The translations under genes and the position numbers were made by a program. The notes beneath the pieces are model-generated. The model was given only the letters and a program-made list of their open reading frames with translations, was not told the DNA's origin and searched no databases. 6,181 nucleotides of DNA from J061 sp003695725 [NCBI: Candidatus Schekmanbacteria bacterium] (GTDB lineage Bacteria; Schekmanbacteria; GWA2-38-11). Location of the stretch: assembly GCA_003695725.1 (NCBI GenBank), contig RFHX01000359.1:1-6181 (forward strand), written 5' to 3'. Shown piece after piece: positions 1-6,181 of the stretch (position 1 is the first letter of the stretch; every line of letters begins with the position of its first letter).

Positions 1-858
1 GAAAAGGGATTTTCTCGTCATACGATTAGAAACTATGAAAATGACCTTAAAGAATTCTTTTCCTTTTTAAATGAGAAAAGGAAAAAGTCTTCTCTTGAGG
101 AAATCTCTTCATTGGATATACGCTCTTTTATTTCCAACTGCATAAAAAAGGGAAACAGCCGTTCAACCGTTTCAAGAAAGCTTTCTACCTTTCGAAGCTT
201 ATTCCGTTTTTTTCAGAGGGAAGGAATAATTGAGATAAATCCTGCTCGAGAAATCAGTTTGCCAAAGAAAGGGCGCAGACTTCCTGAATTTTTGAGCATC
301 GATGAGATTTTTAAACTTCTTGAAGATGGTGGCGAAAAAACTTTTATAAATCTGCGCAATATTGCGATTCTTGAGCTTTTGTATGCAACAGGAGTGAGAG
401 TGTCAGAACTCGTTGGTATAAATTTTTCTGATATCGACTATGGAGCTTGCACAATAAGGATAAGAGGGAAGGGGAGAAAAGAAAGAATCGTCCTCTTTGG
501 AGAAAGAGCAAAAACTGCCATTGATAAGTACCTTGACAAACGGCGAAATTTAACAACCGATATTGACAAAGACGCTCTTTTTATAAATAAAAGAGGAAAG
601 AGATTGACAGCAAGGTCTGTAGGAAGAATTGTAGATGAATATTGTCGAAGAAGCGGTATCTATAAGAGAATAGGTCCTCATAAGTTGAGGCATACATTTG
701 CAACTCATATGCTCAATTCCGGTGCAGACCTAAGAACAATACAGGAGCTTTTAGGGCATTCGTCATTGTCCACGACGCAGAAATATACGCATATAGGAAT
801 TGATAAACTTGTTGAAGCCTATGACAAATATCATCCGAGATCGAAGTTAAAAAAATAA
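1..858 (+). CDS. xerC: Tyrosine site-specific recombinase XerC (5' end outside window)
   Basis: Cuts and rejoins DNA at dif-type sites together with a partner recombinase, resolving chromosome dimers at division. The frame is open from base 1, so the gene starts upstream; about 285 residues are visible against roughly 298 in E. coli XerC, so only some 10-15 are missing. The N-terminal SAM-like core-binding domain covers about codons 1-90 and the catalytic domain follows. All six catalytic positions are present, numbered by window codon: R133 (GVRVSEL), K157 (RGKGRKER), H227 and R230 (PHKLRHTF), H253 (LGHSS) and nucleophile Y262 (QKYTHI). The ending ([10 protein letters not shown]) resembles XerC more than XerD. 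The downstream hslV-hslU genes match the xerC-hslVU order known in Firmicutes and other groups, which supports XerC over XerD. hslV follows 16 bases after the stop, so the genes are probably one transcript; its promoter lies outside the window. A TTG at 112 is internal, not the start. Confidence 0.93.
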   Translation, partial: EKGFSRHTIRNYENDLKEFFSFLNEKRKKSSLEEISSLDIRSFISNCIKKGNSRSTVSRKLSTFRSLFRFFQREGIIEINPAREISLPKKGRRLPEFLSIDEIFKLLEDGGEKTFINLRNIAILELLYATGVRVSELVGINFSDIDYGACTIRIRGKGRKERIVLFGERAKTAIDKYLDKRRNLTTDIDKDALFINKRGKRLTARSVGRIVDEYCRRSGIYKRIGPHKLRHTFATHMLNSGADLRTIQELLGHSSLSTTQKYTHIGIDKLVEAYDKYHPRSKLKK

Positions 859-860
859 TG

Positions 861-865
861 AAGGG
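861..865 (+). promoter_or_regulatory. Ribosome binding site of hslV
   Basis: AAGGG lies 9 bases before the ATG at 875, just after the xerC stop. It favours ATG 875 over the in-frame ATG at 887, which would be about 21 bases away. Confidence 0.6.
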
Positions 866-874
866 ATAAGGCAT

Positions 875-1417
875 ATGGATGAAAAAATGGTTAGGAGTAC
901 GACAATTTTGTGTGTAAGAAGAAATGGGAAAGTTGCTATGGCAGGTGATGGCCAAGTCACTTTTTCGAATTCGATGATAATGAAAAGAAATGCCAAGAAG
1001 GTACGGAGATTGTATAAAGACAAAATACTGGCAGGCTTTTCAGGATCTTCAGCAGATGCGATTACATTGCTTACAAAGTTCGAGGAAAAGCTTGACGAAT
1101 ATTCTGGAAACCTTTCAAGAGCGGCAGTTGAGCTTGCAAGGGATTGGCGAAGGGATAAGATTCTTACCAAGCTGGAAGCTCTAATTATTGTTTCCGACAA
1201 AAATAATACTTTTGTAATTTCAGGCACCGGCGATGTAATTGAACCTGACGATGATATTATTGCCATTGGTTCAGGCGGACCTTATGCGCAGGCTGCGGCA
1301 AAAGCGTTGATGCTGAAAACTAATATGTCGGCTGTTGAAATTGTGAGAGAAGCAATGGAGATAGCGGCATCTATTTGTGTTTTTACAAATAATGAAATAA
1401 CAGTTGAAGTGTTATGA
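875..1417 (+). CDS. hslV: ATP-dependent protease peptidase subunit HslV (ClpQ)
   Basis: Proteolytic subunit of the HslUV protease: two stacked hexameric rings of N-terminal threonine hydrolases degrade proteins fed in by HslU in the cytoplasm. The 180-residue product aligns over its whole length with the family (about 175). The catalytic threonine is expected at T9 in the [10 protein letters not shown] stretch. D25 (AGDGQ) and K42 (AKKVRRLY) match E. coli D17 and K33, allowing for one inserted residue that Bacillus HslV also has. The [15 protein letters not shown] signature lies near residues 130-145. Eight residues precede T9, so a short propeptide must be removed, unlike E. coli where only Met is lost. 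ATG 875 is chosen for its ribosome binding site; ATG 887 would leave a four-residue propeptide. hslU follows after 15 bases. Confidence 0.97.
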   Translation: MDEKMVRSTTILCVRRNGKVAMAGDGQVTFSNSMIMKRNAKKVRRLYKDKILAGFSGSSADAITLLTKFEEKLDEYSGNLSRAAVELARDWRRDKILTKLEALIIVSDKNNTFVISGTGDVIEPDDDIIAIGSGGPYAQAAAKALMLKTNMSAVEIVREAMEIAASICVFTNNEITVEVL

Positions 1418-1428
1418 AAGGAATGAGG
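1418..1428 (+). promoter_or_regulatory. Ribosome binding site of hslU
   Basis: The purine-rich stretch AAGGAATGAGG directly follows the hslV stop. AAGGA lies 10 bases and GAGG 4 bases before the ATG at 1433. It supports that start and coupled expression of the two subunits. Confidence 0.6.
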
Positions 1429-1432
1429 ATTT

Positions 1433-2803
1433 ATGGAATCGTTAACACCAAAGGAGATTGTAGAGGCATTAGATAAATATATTATCGGGCAAAGCGATGC
1501 TAAAAGAGCAGTTGCCATTGCGATGCGAAACAGATGGAGACGGCAGCAGCTTCCTCCCGATCTTCGGGAAGAGGTTGCGCCGAAAAACATAATAATGATA
1601 GGTCCCACAGGTGTTGGGAAGACCGAAATAGCGCGGCGGCTGGCAAAGCTTGCAGATGCGCCGTTTATCAAGGTTGAAGCATCCAAATTCACGGAAGTAG
1701 GATATGTGGGCCGCGATGTTGAATCGATGATAAGAGACTTGATGGAATTGGCTGTGAAGATGGTGCGTGATGCTGAGGAGCGCAAGGTGCGAGAAAAAGC
1801 TGAGCAGATAGCGGAAGAAAGATTGCTTGATTTGTTGCTTCCTCCGGTGAGAAGCAAAAGCACTGGTTCAGAAGGAGATATATCTGCAGATACAGCAGGG
1901 AGACAAATGGACAGTTTTAAGGCAACGAGAGAAAAATTCAGAGAACTGTTGCGAGCCGGAAAACTCGAGGACAGGGAAGTTGAACTGAGTGTTGCAGAAA
2001 AGGGTTTCCCCTCGATGATCGAGGTGATTTCAAGCACAGGAGGATTTGAGGAGATTGATTTCAACATCAAAGATATGGTTGGAGGGCTTTTCCCAAAAAG
2101 AAACAAAAAGAAAAAAATGAAGGTTGAAGATGCTCGAAAGATATTGATTCAGGAAGAGTCACAAAAACTGGTTGATATGGATAAGGTTCGCGCAATGGCT
2201 AAAGATAAGGTTGAGCAGTCTGGAATTATCTTCCTCGATGAGATCGACAAAATTGCGGGGAAGGAAAGCGGTGTTGGGCCTGATGTGTCGCGAGAGGGAG
2301 TGCAAAGAGATTTGCTTCCAATAGTGGAAGGAACGAGCGTTGCAACGAAATACGGTTTGGTTAGGACAGACCATATTCTATTTATAGCCGCAGGGGCTTT
2401 TCATGTATCAAAACCATCTGATTTGATTCCTGAAATGCAGGGAAGATTTCCTATAAGAGTAAACTTAAATTCTTTGACCAGTGATGATTTCGTAAGAATT
2501 TTGACAGAACCGAAGAATGCGCTGATTAAACAATATACAGCTCTTTTGAAGACAGAAGGTGTTGATATTGCTTTTGATGATGATGCGATTAGATGTATTG
2601 CCAATATCGCTTCTGTGGTAAATGAAAAGAATGAAAATATTGGAGCGCGAAGACTCCATACTATAATGGAGAAACTTCTCGATGAGATATCCTTCAATGC
2701 GCCTTTTATAACCAACAAGACAATTAAAATTACAGAGGATTATGTAAAGGAAAGACTAAGCGATGTAGTCAAAGATGAAAATTTGAGCAGGTATATTCTC
2801 TAA
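1433..2803 (+). CDS. hslU: ATP-dependent protease ATPase subunit HslU (ClpY)
   Basis: AAA+ unfoldase of the HslUV protease; its hexamers cap HslV, unfold substrates, thread them in and switch the peptidase on. The 456 residues compare with 443 in E. coli; the extra 13 fall before the second half of the AAA+ module, so probably in the intermediate (I) domain. Visible motifs are Walker A (GPTGVGKT, 57-64), the pore loop GYVG (90-93), Walker B (IIFLDE, 265-270), an arginine finger in MQGRF (R338, equal to E. coli R325) and sensor 2 in GARRLH (R406/R407). The I domain spans roughly residues 105-255. The C-terminal LSRYIL is the tail that inserts between HslV subunits to activate them, so a working pair is expected. 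The stop codon overlaps that of the convergent cutA, and no terminator hairpin is visible at the junction. Confidence 0.98.
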   Translation: MESLTPKEIVEALDKYIIGQSDAKRAVAIAMRNRWRRQQLPPDLREEVAPKNIIMIGPTGVGKTEIARRLAKLADAPFIKVEASKFTEVGYVGRDVESMIRDLMELAVKMVRDAEERKVREKAEQIAEERLLDLLLPPVRSKSTGSEGDISADTAGRQMDSFKATREKFRELLRAGKLEDREVELSVAEKGFPSMIEVISSTGGFEEIDFNIKDMVGGLFPKRNKKKKMKVEDARKILIQEESQKLVDMDKVRAMAKDKVEQSGIIFLDEIDKIAGKESGVGPDVSREGVQRDLLPIVEGTSVATKYGLVRTDHILFIAAGAFHVSKPSDLIPEMQGRFPIRVNLNSLTSDDFVRILTEPKNALIKQYTALLKTEGVDIAFDDDAIRCIANIASVVNEKNENIGARRLHTIMEKLLDEISFNAPFITNKTIKITEDYVKERLSDVVKDENLSRYIL

Positions 2804-3138
2804 TCACTTTTGTAGTGGAGAGTTTCATCGACAACCCATTTTGCATATTTTTCATAGAAATTATCAATATTGAGTGATATTATTTCAGGTGTTTCATAAG
2901 GGTGAATTTCAAGAAGGCGCTCTTTCAGATGATTGAAGAGGTCTTCTCGTGTTTTTATGAAAAGGAATATCTCTTTTTCTCTGCAAAGTTTTTCTTCCCA
3001 AAAGTAGAATGATTCAACATCAGAGAAAAGGGAAACACAGGCGGCAAGCTTCTCTTTGACAAGAGTTTCGGCGATTTCTCTTGCTTTTTTTTCTGAATCA
3101 AGAGAAGTTAGAACTAATATTAATTTTATTTTATCCAT
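2800..3138 (-). CDS. cutA: Divalent-cation tolerance protein CutA (CutA1 family)
   Basis: Small cytoplasmic protein that forms very stable trimers with a ferredoxin-like, PII-like fold. In E. coli mutations affect copper and other divalent metal tolerance, but the molecular role is still unclear. From the ATG at 3138 the product is 112 residues, the same as E. coli CutA. The [10 protein letters not shown] strand (about 28-37), the FYFWEEKL segment (44-51) and the HPYETPEI signature (79-86) are all present; C34 and H79 are conserved positions discussed for metal binding. An in-frame ATG at 3168 would add ten residues (MQNKKFLFGK) with no family counterpart. Neither start has a clear ribosome binding site. 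The shorter one is chosen because the predicted promoter would begin the transcript at about 3167. The gene runs towards hslU, with overlapping stop codons, and away from the sigma gene. Confidence 0.93.
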   Translation of the reverse strand: MDKIKLILVLTSLDSEKKAREIAETLVKEKLAACVSLFSDVESFYFWEEKLCREKEIFLFIKTREDLFNHLKERLLEIHPYETPEIISLNIDNFYEKYAKWVVDETLHYKSD

Positions 3139-3161
3139 TTTGCCAAATAAGAACTTTTTGT

Positions 3162-3189
3162 TTTGCATTATGAATTCAAATCATATAAA
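3162..3189 (+). promoter_or_regulatory. Possible sigma-70 type promoter of the sigma-factor gene
   Basis: TTTGCA (3162-3167, 4 of 6 to the -35 consensus), a 16-base spacer and TATAAA (3184-3189, 5 of 6 to the -10 consensus). Transcription would begin near 3196, leaving about 29 bases of leader before the ATG at 3225 and excluding the TTG at 3195. The region is AT-rich, so chance matches are likely. Confidence 0.35.
3169..3185. repeat. Short inverted repeat in the divergent promoter region
   Basis: TATGA (3169-3173) and TCATA (3181-3185) form a dyad around seven bases. It overlaps both predicted promoters between cutA and the sigma gene, a suitable place for an operator. Five-base arms in AT-rich DNA can easily arise by chance. 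Confidence 0.25.
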
Positions 3190-3201
3190 AATTTTTGTCA
3201 A
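3174..3201 (-). promoter_or_regulatory. Possible sigma-70 type promoter of cutA
   Basis: On the minus strand a perfect TTGACA (3201-3196) is followed after 16 bases by TTGAAT (3179-3174, 4 of 6 to the -10 consensus). Transcription would begin near 3167, giving about 29 bases of leader before the ATG at 3138. It overlaps the plus-strand promoter candidate, so the two genes may compete for polymerase. The -10 match is weak. Confidence 0.35.
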
Positions 3202-3224
3202 GTAAGACTTTTCCGGCTGAAAAA

Positions 3225-4091
3225 ATGAAGAAGAAAAAAACAATAAAAGTGCCTACTCATCTGAAGGTTACAGATGATACTCTATCTGCTTATCTGAAGA
3301 AGATAGGCAAGATAAAGCTATTGGACAGAGAAGAGGAGATTAGACTTGCAAAGGAAATCAGAAAAGGTGAAGAGGCATTCAAAAAGCTTGTAGAGGCAAA
3401 TCTTAAATTCGTCGTAAATATTGCGGCGAAGTTCAAAGGATGCGGCCTCAGTTTTCCAGACCTTATCAACGAGGGAAACATAGGTTTGATGCAAGCGGCA
3501 AGAAAGTTTGACCCTGATAAAGGTGTAAAGTTTGTTTCCTATGCAGTATGGTGGATAAAACAGAGCATCATTCAAGCTCTCGCCGAACAGACTGGCGCAG
3601 TAAAAATACCCGTTAGACAGATTTCAGATTTGAATAGAATAGGCGAAAAATATGATGAGCTTCTTCAAAAGTACGGCAGAGAGCCAAAAGTTTCAGAATT
3701 GGCGAAAGCTCTGCATCGCAAAACAAAGGAGATTGAATATCTCCTCCTTTTATCAAAAAGTTCTGTTTCCCTTGAAAATCCAATTTCTGATGAAGATGGA
3801 GCCACTTTTCTTGATTTTCTCGAGGCAGAGAGCGCTGAAACTATTGATGAGAAAATCGATAGAAAAAAGATGGAAAAGGAACTCAATGAGCTTTTGAATG
3901 AGTTGAAGCCGAAGGAAGCGGAGATACTTCGAAGGAGATTTGGGCTTGGAGGCAGAGAAAGTGAAACATTGGAGCAGATAGGCAAAAGTATGGGATTGTC
4001 CCGTGAGAGAATAAGGCAGATTGAAGAAAAGGCAAAAAAGACAATCAGGAAAATGGCAAAAAGCAAAGCGCTGAGAGATTACCTCAAATAA
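3225..4091 (+). CDS. Sigma-70 family RNA polymerase sigma factor, group 2 (RpoS/SigA-like) type
   Basis: Directs core RNA polymerase to promoters. The 288 residues show region 1.2 (about 17-48, TLSAYLKKIGK), region 2 (about 52-122, with NLKFVVNIA, DLINEGNIGLM, KFDPDKGVKF and YAVWWIKQ), region 3 (about 123-200) and region 4 (about 225-288), whose helix-turn-helix holds SRERIRQIEEKA. The autoinhibitory region 1.1 and the large non-conserved insert of primary sigma factors are absent, so a secondary (group 2) factor is likelier than the housekeeping one. The R260/E261/R264/Q265 set that reads the -35 element is intact. Several region 2.4-3.0 residues that read the -10 differ: I116 at sigma-70 T440, R131 at H455, S134 at E458. 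ATG 3225 is preferred; an in-frame TTG at 3195 would add ten residues but has no ribosome binding site and lies at the predicted transcription start. The nucleotidyltransferase follows after 41 bases. Confidence 0.93.
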   Translation: MKKKKTIKVPTHLKVTDDTLSAYLKKIGKIKLLDREEEIRLAKEIRKGEEAFKKLVEANLKFVVNIAAKFKGCGLSFPDLINEGNIGLMQAARKFDPDKGVKFVSYAVWWIKQSIIQALAEQTGAVKIPVRQISDLNRIGEKYDELLQKYGREPKVSELAKALHRKTKEIEYLLLLSKSSVSLENPISDEDGATFLDFLEAESAETIDEKIDRKKMEKELNELLNELKPKEAEILRRRFGLGGRESETLEQIGKSMGLSRERIRQIEEKAKKTIRKMAKSKALRDYLK

Positions 4092-4120
4092 GTCTTACCT
4101 TCTGATTTATATTCCATTGC

Positions 4121-4125
4121 AGGAG
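4121..4125 (+). promoter_or_regulatory. Ribosome binding site fixing the GTG start of the nucleotidyltransferase
   Basis: AGGAG lies 7 bases before the GTG at 4133, the best Shine-Dalgarno match in the window. It supports GTG 4133 over the in-frame ATG at 4160, which has no such site. Confidence 0.75.
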
Positions 4126-4132
4126 TTAGAGT

Positions 4133-5467
4133 GTGAATCAAAGATTAAACCAACTAATAATGGTTTTAGAGAAGGATGAGCGTATTTCCATACTTCGGAA
4201 GATTTCTCAACGAAAGAGGATAAAGATATATCTTGTTGGCGGATTTATTCGGGATTGCTTGCTTGGAAGATTGCCTGTTGATATGGATTACATAGTTGAA
4301 AAAGATGCGGAGAAGATTGCACAGGAATTTGCGCAGAAGATAAGAGGGAAATTCATAATTATGGGCAAACCCCCGAAGACAAGTTATCGTGTGGCGGCAA
4401 GAGGCAATATCATCGATTTTGTAGATGCCGTTGACGGCATATTGGTAAATGATTTGTCAAAAAGAGATTTTACCATCAACGCCATATCACTTGAGATAAA
4501 TTCGTGGAAGTTGTTTGACCCATTTAAAGGAATAGAAGACATAGACAATAAGATTATAAGAGAAGTTTCGCCGCAAAGTCTAAAAGATGACCCGATAAGG
4601 ATTTTGAGGGCAGTTAGATATGCCGCTACGATTGAAGATATGAAAATCGATGATGAAACTTATTTCCATATGGTGAAAGAATCTCCCAATATAATCGATT
4701 GTGCCTTTGAAAGGTTTGCAGAAGAGGTAAATAAAATGTTTTTATCCTTTAATCCTCACAGAGGCATAACACTCCTTATTAGAACAAGATTGATTGCAAA
4801 TATTTTTTGTTCTCTTATGTCTGAAAAAGAATTCAATATGGCGTCTATCGAGCAAGATGAAGACAAATTCATCAGAGAAATATTGCCGCAAATAAAGAAT
4901 GCTTCAGAAAGCGAAGAATATAGGGATATTTTGCGTCCCTTTGAAAAGGCAAAAGCATTATGGATTTCTGCGCTTTTAATCTTTTATTTGGATAAGTTTG
5001 ATTCTCATATTACAAAGATAAAAAAAATTTTAAAGCATATGAGGTTTTCTGCAAAAGATGTATCGAGGATTTATAATGTAGTGGCAGGGACATTAGAGCT
5101 TTGTGATATTGCAAAAGAAGAAATTGTAGATGATGATAAATTGAAGCTTTTCATCGGCAAGTGGGGAAAAGATTTTGTCGTTATGCAGAATCTTTTTGAA
5201 GGATTGTATTTGTTGAAGGGTATCTCAGAAGAAAAAAAGAAGAAAACGTCGGAGAGATTGGCCTCTATTTTTATAGATGATGGAGAAAGGCTCCTTTCCC
5301 CGCCGAATCTTGTAAATGGAAATGATGTAAAAAAAATTCTTGGTATGGATGAAAGCGGGACCAAAATTGGAATGGTATTGAAGAAAATCAGAGAGCTTCA
5401 ATTCATAGGAAGAATAAAGAATAGAGAAGAAGCACTTGAGTTTATTCGAAAGAATGCTGGCACTTAA
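4133..5467 (+). CDS. Class II tRNA nucleotidyltransferase / poly(A) polymerase family protein
   Basis: Adds nucleotides to RNA 3' ends without a DNA template, either the tRNA CCA end (or part of it) or a poly(A) tail. The head domain has VGGFIRD (35-41), the metal-binding pair D50 and D52 in VDMDYIV, a likely third carboxylate D95 (IIDFVD), RDFTINAI (111-118), DPFKGIEDID (129-138) and DDPIRILRAVRY (152-163). D152, D153 and R156 sit where class II enzymes carry the EDxxR nucleotide-selecting template. Between D52 and RDFTINAI, a GKPPKTSYRV segment (78-87) replaces the common FGT-type sequence. A helical neck and body follow. The last 55 residues (NGNDVKKILG, then REEALEFI) are the usual C-terminal part; no HD phosphohydrolase domain is visible. 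The start is GTG. Whether it adds CCA, CC, A or poly(A) cannot be decided from motifs. It lies 41 bases after the sigma gene, probably on the same transcript, and its stop overlaps that of the next gene on the other strand. Confidence 0.9.
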   Translation: MNQRLNQLIMVLEKDERISILRKISQRKRIKIYLVGGFIRDCLLGRLPVDMDYIVEKDAEKIAQEFAQKIRGKFIIMGKPPKTSYRVAARGNIIDFVDAVDGILVNDLSKRDFTINAISLEINSWKLFDPFKGIEDIDNKIIREVSPQSLKDDPIRILRAVRYAATIEDMKIDDETYFHMVKESPNIIDCAFERFAEEVNKMFLSFNPHRGITLLIRTRLIANIFCSLMSEKEFNMASIEQDEDKFIREILPQIKNASESEEYRDILRPFEKAKALWISALLIFYLDKFDSHITKIKKILKHMRFSAKDVSRIYNVVAGTLELCDIAKEEIVDDDKLKLFIGKWGKDFVVMQNLFEGLYLLKGISEEKKKKTSERLASIFIDDGERLLSPPNLVNGNDVKKILGMDESGTKIGMVLKKIRELQFIGRIKNREEALEFIRKNAGT

Positions 5468-6181
5468 ATGGATTCGAGGTATTTTTTGAAATTATGATAA
5501 TCCTTTTCAGGAATCTTTTTGAATTCCAATCCGGCATATCTTCTTTTCATTTCTTCATTGTTATTTTCAATTTGGATAATACGCCGTATAATTGATTCAG
5601 CATAGATTGACATACCTGAAAGCATAAGGTTCAATTCGATTTCCTGATTTTCTGAAAACTCATAACAGGCGCTCAAAAGGACTCCTGAAAGACTTATGTT
5701 TTGAATAGTCGCTTCAATCTTTTTAATTTTTTCCTTTTCCCTTTTTATGATATGGGCAGGTGCTTTTATCGGATAGCGGTTATGCCTTCTTCTATCTGAT
5801 GTTTCAATTCTTGTAATCTGGTGGAGGTGTTCTGTCCCTGAGAGTTTTTTTATCAGGGATTCAAAAAAATCTGCCGTAACCGGCTTGTTGATATATTCGA
5901 TAGCGCCGAGACGGGATGCTTTTATATAGCTTTCTACATCTCCGTATGCTGTATAGATAATTACATCTGTATTCAGATTCTTTTCTCGGATGTATTTTAA
6001 GAGCTTGAGACCACTGTATTTTTTACCTTTCAATCCTGTGATAAGGATATCATAGATAGAGCTTTTGAGTTTATTTTTTGCTTTTTCTCCATTGTCAAAA
6101 TATTCTATTGAATACCCTCTTTTGGAGAGATTTTGAGAAAGAATGTATCCTGCCTTGTCTTCTTCATCCACTATGATTATC
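5464..6181 (-). CDS. Receiver-PilZ fusion with degenerate phosphorylation site (5' end outside window)
   Basis: Two-domain cytoplasmic regulator cut off at its start by the window end; only the first few residues are missing, because the frame opens in the first receiver strand (III then VDEED). Counting that V as 1, the receiver covers about 1-110, with acidic D2/E3, switch residue T74 (YTAYGD) and K96 (INKP). The phospho-acceptor position holds G46 (YDILITG, where functional receivers have D), and the usual MPxMDG after it is GKKYSG, so this is probably a pseudo-receiver. The PilZ domain (about 126-235) has the full c-di-GMP motif: RxxxR in RRRHNR (R128, R132) and NxSxxG in NISLSG (158-163). 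No helix-turn-helix or enzyme domain is present, so any output would come through protein contacts, as in PilZ control of motility, surface attachment or polysaccharide. This target is inference; no partner gene is in the window. V1 (GTG at 6171) is internal. Confidence 0.9.
   Translation of the reverse strand, partial: IIIVDEEDKAGYILSQNLSKRGYSIEYFDNGEKAKNKLKSSIYDILITGLKGKKYSGLKLLKYIREKNLNTDVIIYTAYGDVESYIKASRLGAIEYINKPVTADFFESLIKKLSGTEHLHQITRIETSDRRRHNRYPIKAPAHIIKREKEKIKKIEATIQNISLSGVLLSACYEFSENQEIELNLMLSGMSIYAESIIRRIIQIENNNEEMKRRYAGLEFKKIPEKDYHNFKKYLESI

Noticed and set aside
858-869. Three-codon ORF (ATG AAG GGA TAA) overlapping the xerC stop in TAATG
   Set aside because: Too short to be a gene, and its AAGGG is better explained as the hslV ribosome binding site.
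2010-2024. 15-base palindrome CCTCGAT-G-ATCGAGG inside hslU
   Set aside because: It encodes ordinary HslU residues (around PSMIEV), has a one-base centre that cannot form an RNA hairpin loop, and sits in mid-gene; most simply chance.
1282-2106. Long antisense open frame (274 codons) opposite hslV and hslU
   Set aside because: It is a shadow of strongly conserved hslVU coding sequence; its translation is serine- and isoleucine-rich and low in complexity, with no recognisable domain.
2805-2817. Small hairpin CACT-TTTGT-AGTG just after the hslU stop
   Set aside because: Only four base pairs, no T-run, and it encodes the cutA C-terminus; too weak to call a terminator.
3195-3224. TTG start adding ten residues to the sigma factor
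   Set aside because: No ribosome binding site precedes it, it falls at the predicted transcription start, and the added residues lack any sigma-family motif. It remains possible.
3665-4066. Antisense open frame opposite the sigma gene that looks like a membrane protein
   Set aside because: The hydrophobic phenylalanine- and serine-rich translation is what lysine- and glutamate-rich codons give on the opposite strand; the sense strand encodes conserved sigma regions.
5835-5859. Perfect 7-base inverted repeat TCCCTGA / TCAGGGA around 11 bases
   Set aside because: It lies in the coding sequence for the receiver-PilZ linker and has no T-run after it on either strand, so it is not a terminator; no other function can be argued.
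1-6181. Search by eye for a dif site near xerC, CRISPR repeats, tRNA genes or insertion-sequence ends
   Set aside because: Nothing resembling these was found, and almost all of the window is filled by the seven genes.

Overview
This is an AT-rich, gene-dense stretch of bacterial chromosome holding seven protein genes. No RNA gene, insertion sequence, CRISPR array or prophage was seen. The set is xerC-hslV-hslU, cutA, a sigma-70 family factor, a CCA/poly(A) class nucleotidyltransferase and a receiver-PilZ regulator. This suggests a free-living bacterium outside the well-studied model groups. Short HslV propeptides, small group-2-type sigma factors and receiver-PilZ fusions fit deltaproteobacterial, Nitrospirota-like or candidate-phylum genomes, but the window alone cannot fix the taxon.

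Layout. (1) Bases 1-2803, plus strand: an operon of xerC (start cut off by the window edge), hslV and hslU, with 15-16 base gaps. (2) 2800-3138, minus strand: cutA, converging on hslU with overlapping stop codons. (3) 3139-3224: a short AT-rich divergent promoter region between cutA and the sigma gene, the only real intergenic space in the window. (4) 3225-5467, plus strand: the sigma factor, then the nucleotidyltransferase after 41 bases, probably co-transcribed. (5) 5464-6181, minus strand: a receiver-PilZ protein cut off by the window end, converging on the nucleotidyltransferase with overlapping stops.

Function. XerC resolves chromosome dimers. HslV and HslU form the bacterial proteasome-like protease and its unfoldase. 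CutA is a small trimeric protein linked to metal tolerance. The sigma factor keeps a canonical -35 reading helix but has changes at residues that read the -10 element. The nucleotidyltransferase matures or tails RNA 3' ends. The last gene pairs a complete c-di-GMP binding motif with a receiver that has lost its phospho-acceptor aspartate. No wholly new system is evident. The degenerate receiver-PilZ protein and the altered sigma factor are the two points most worth following.
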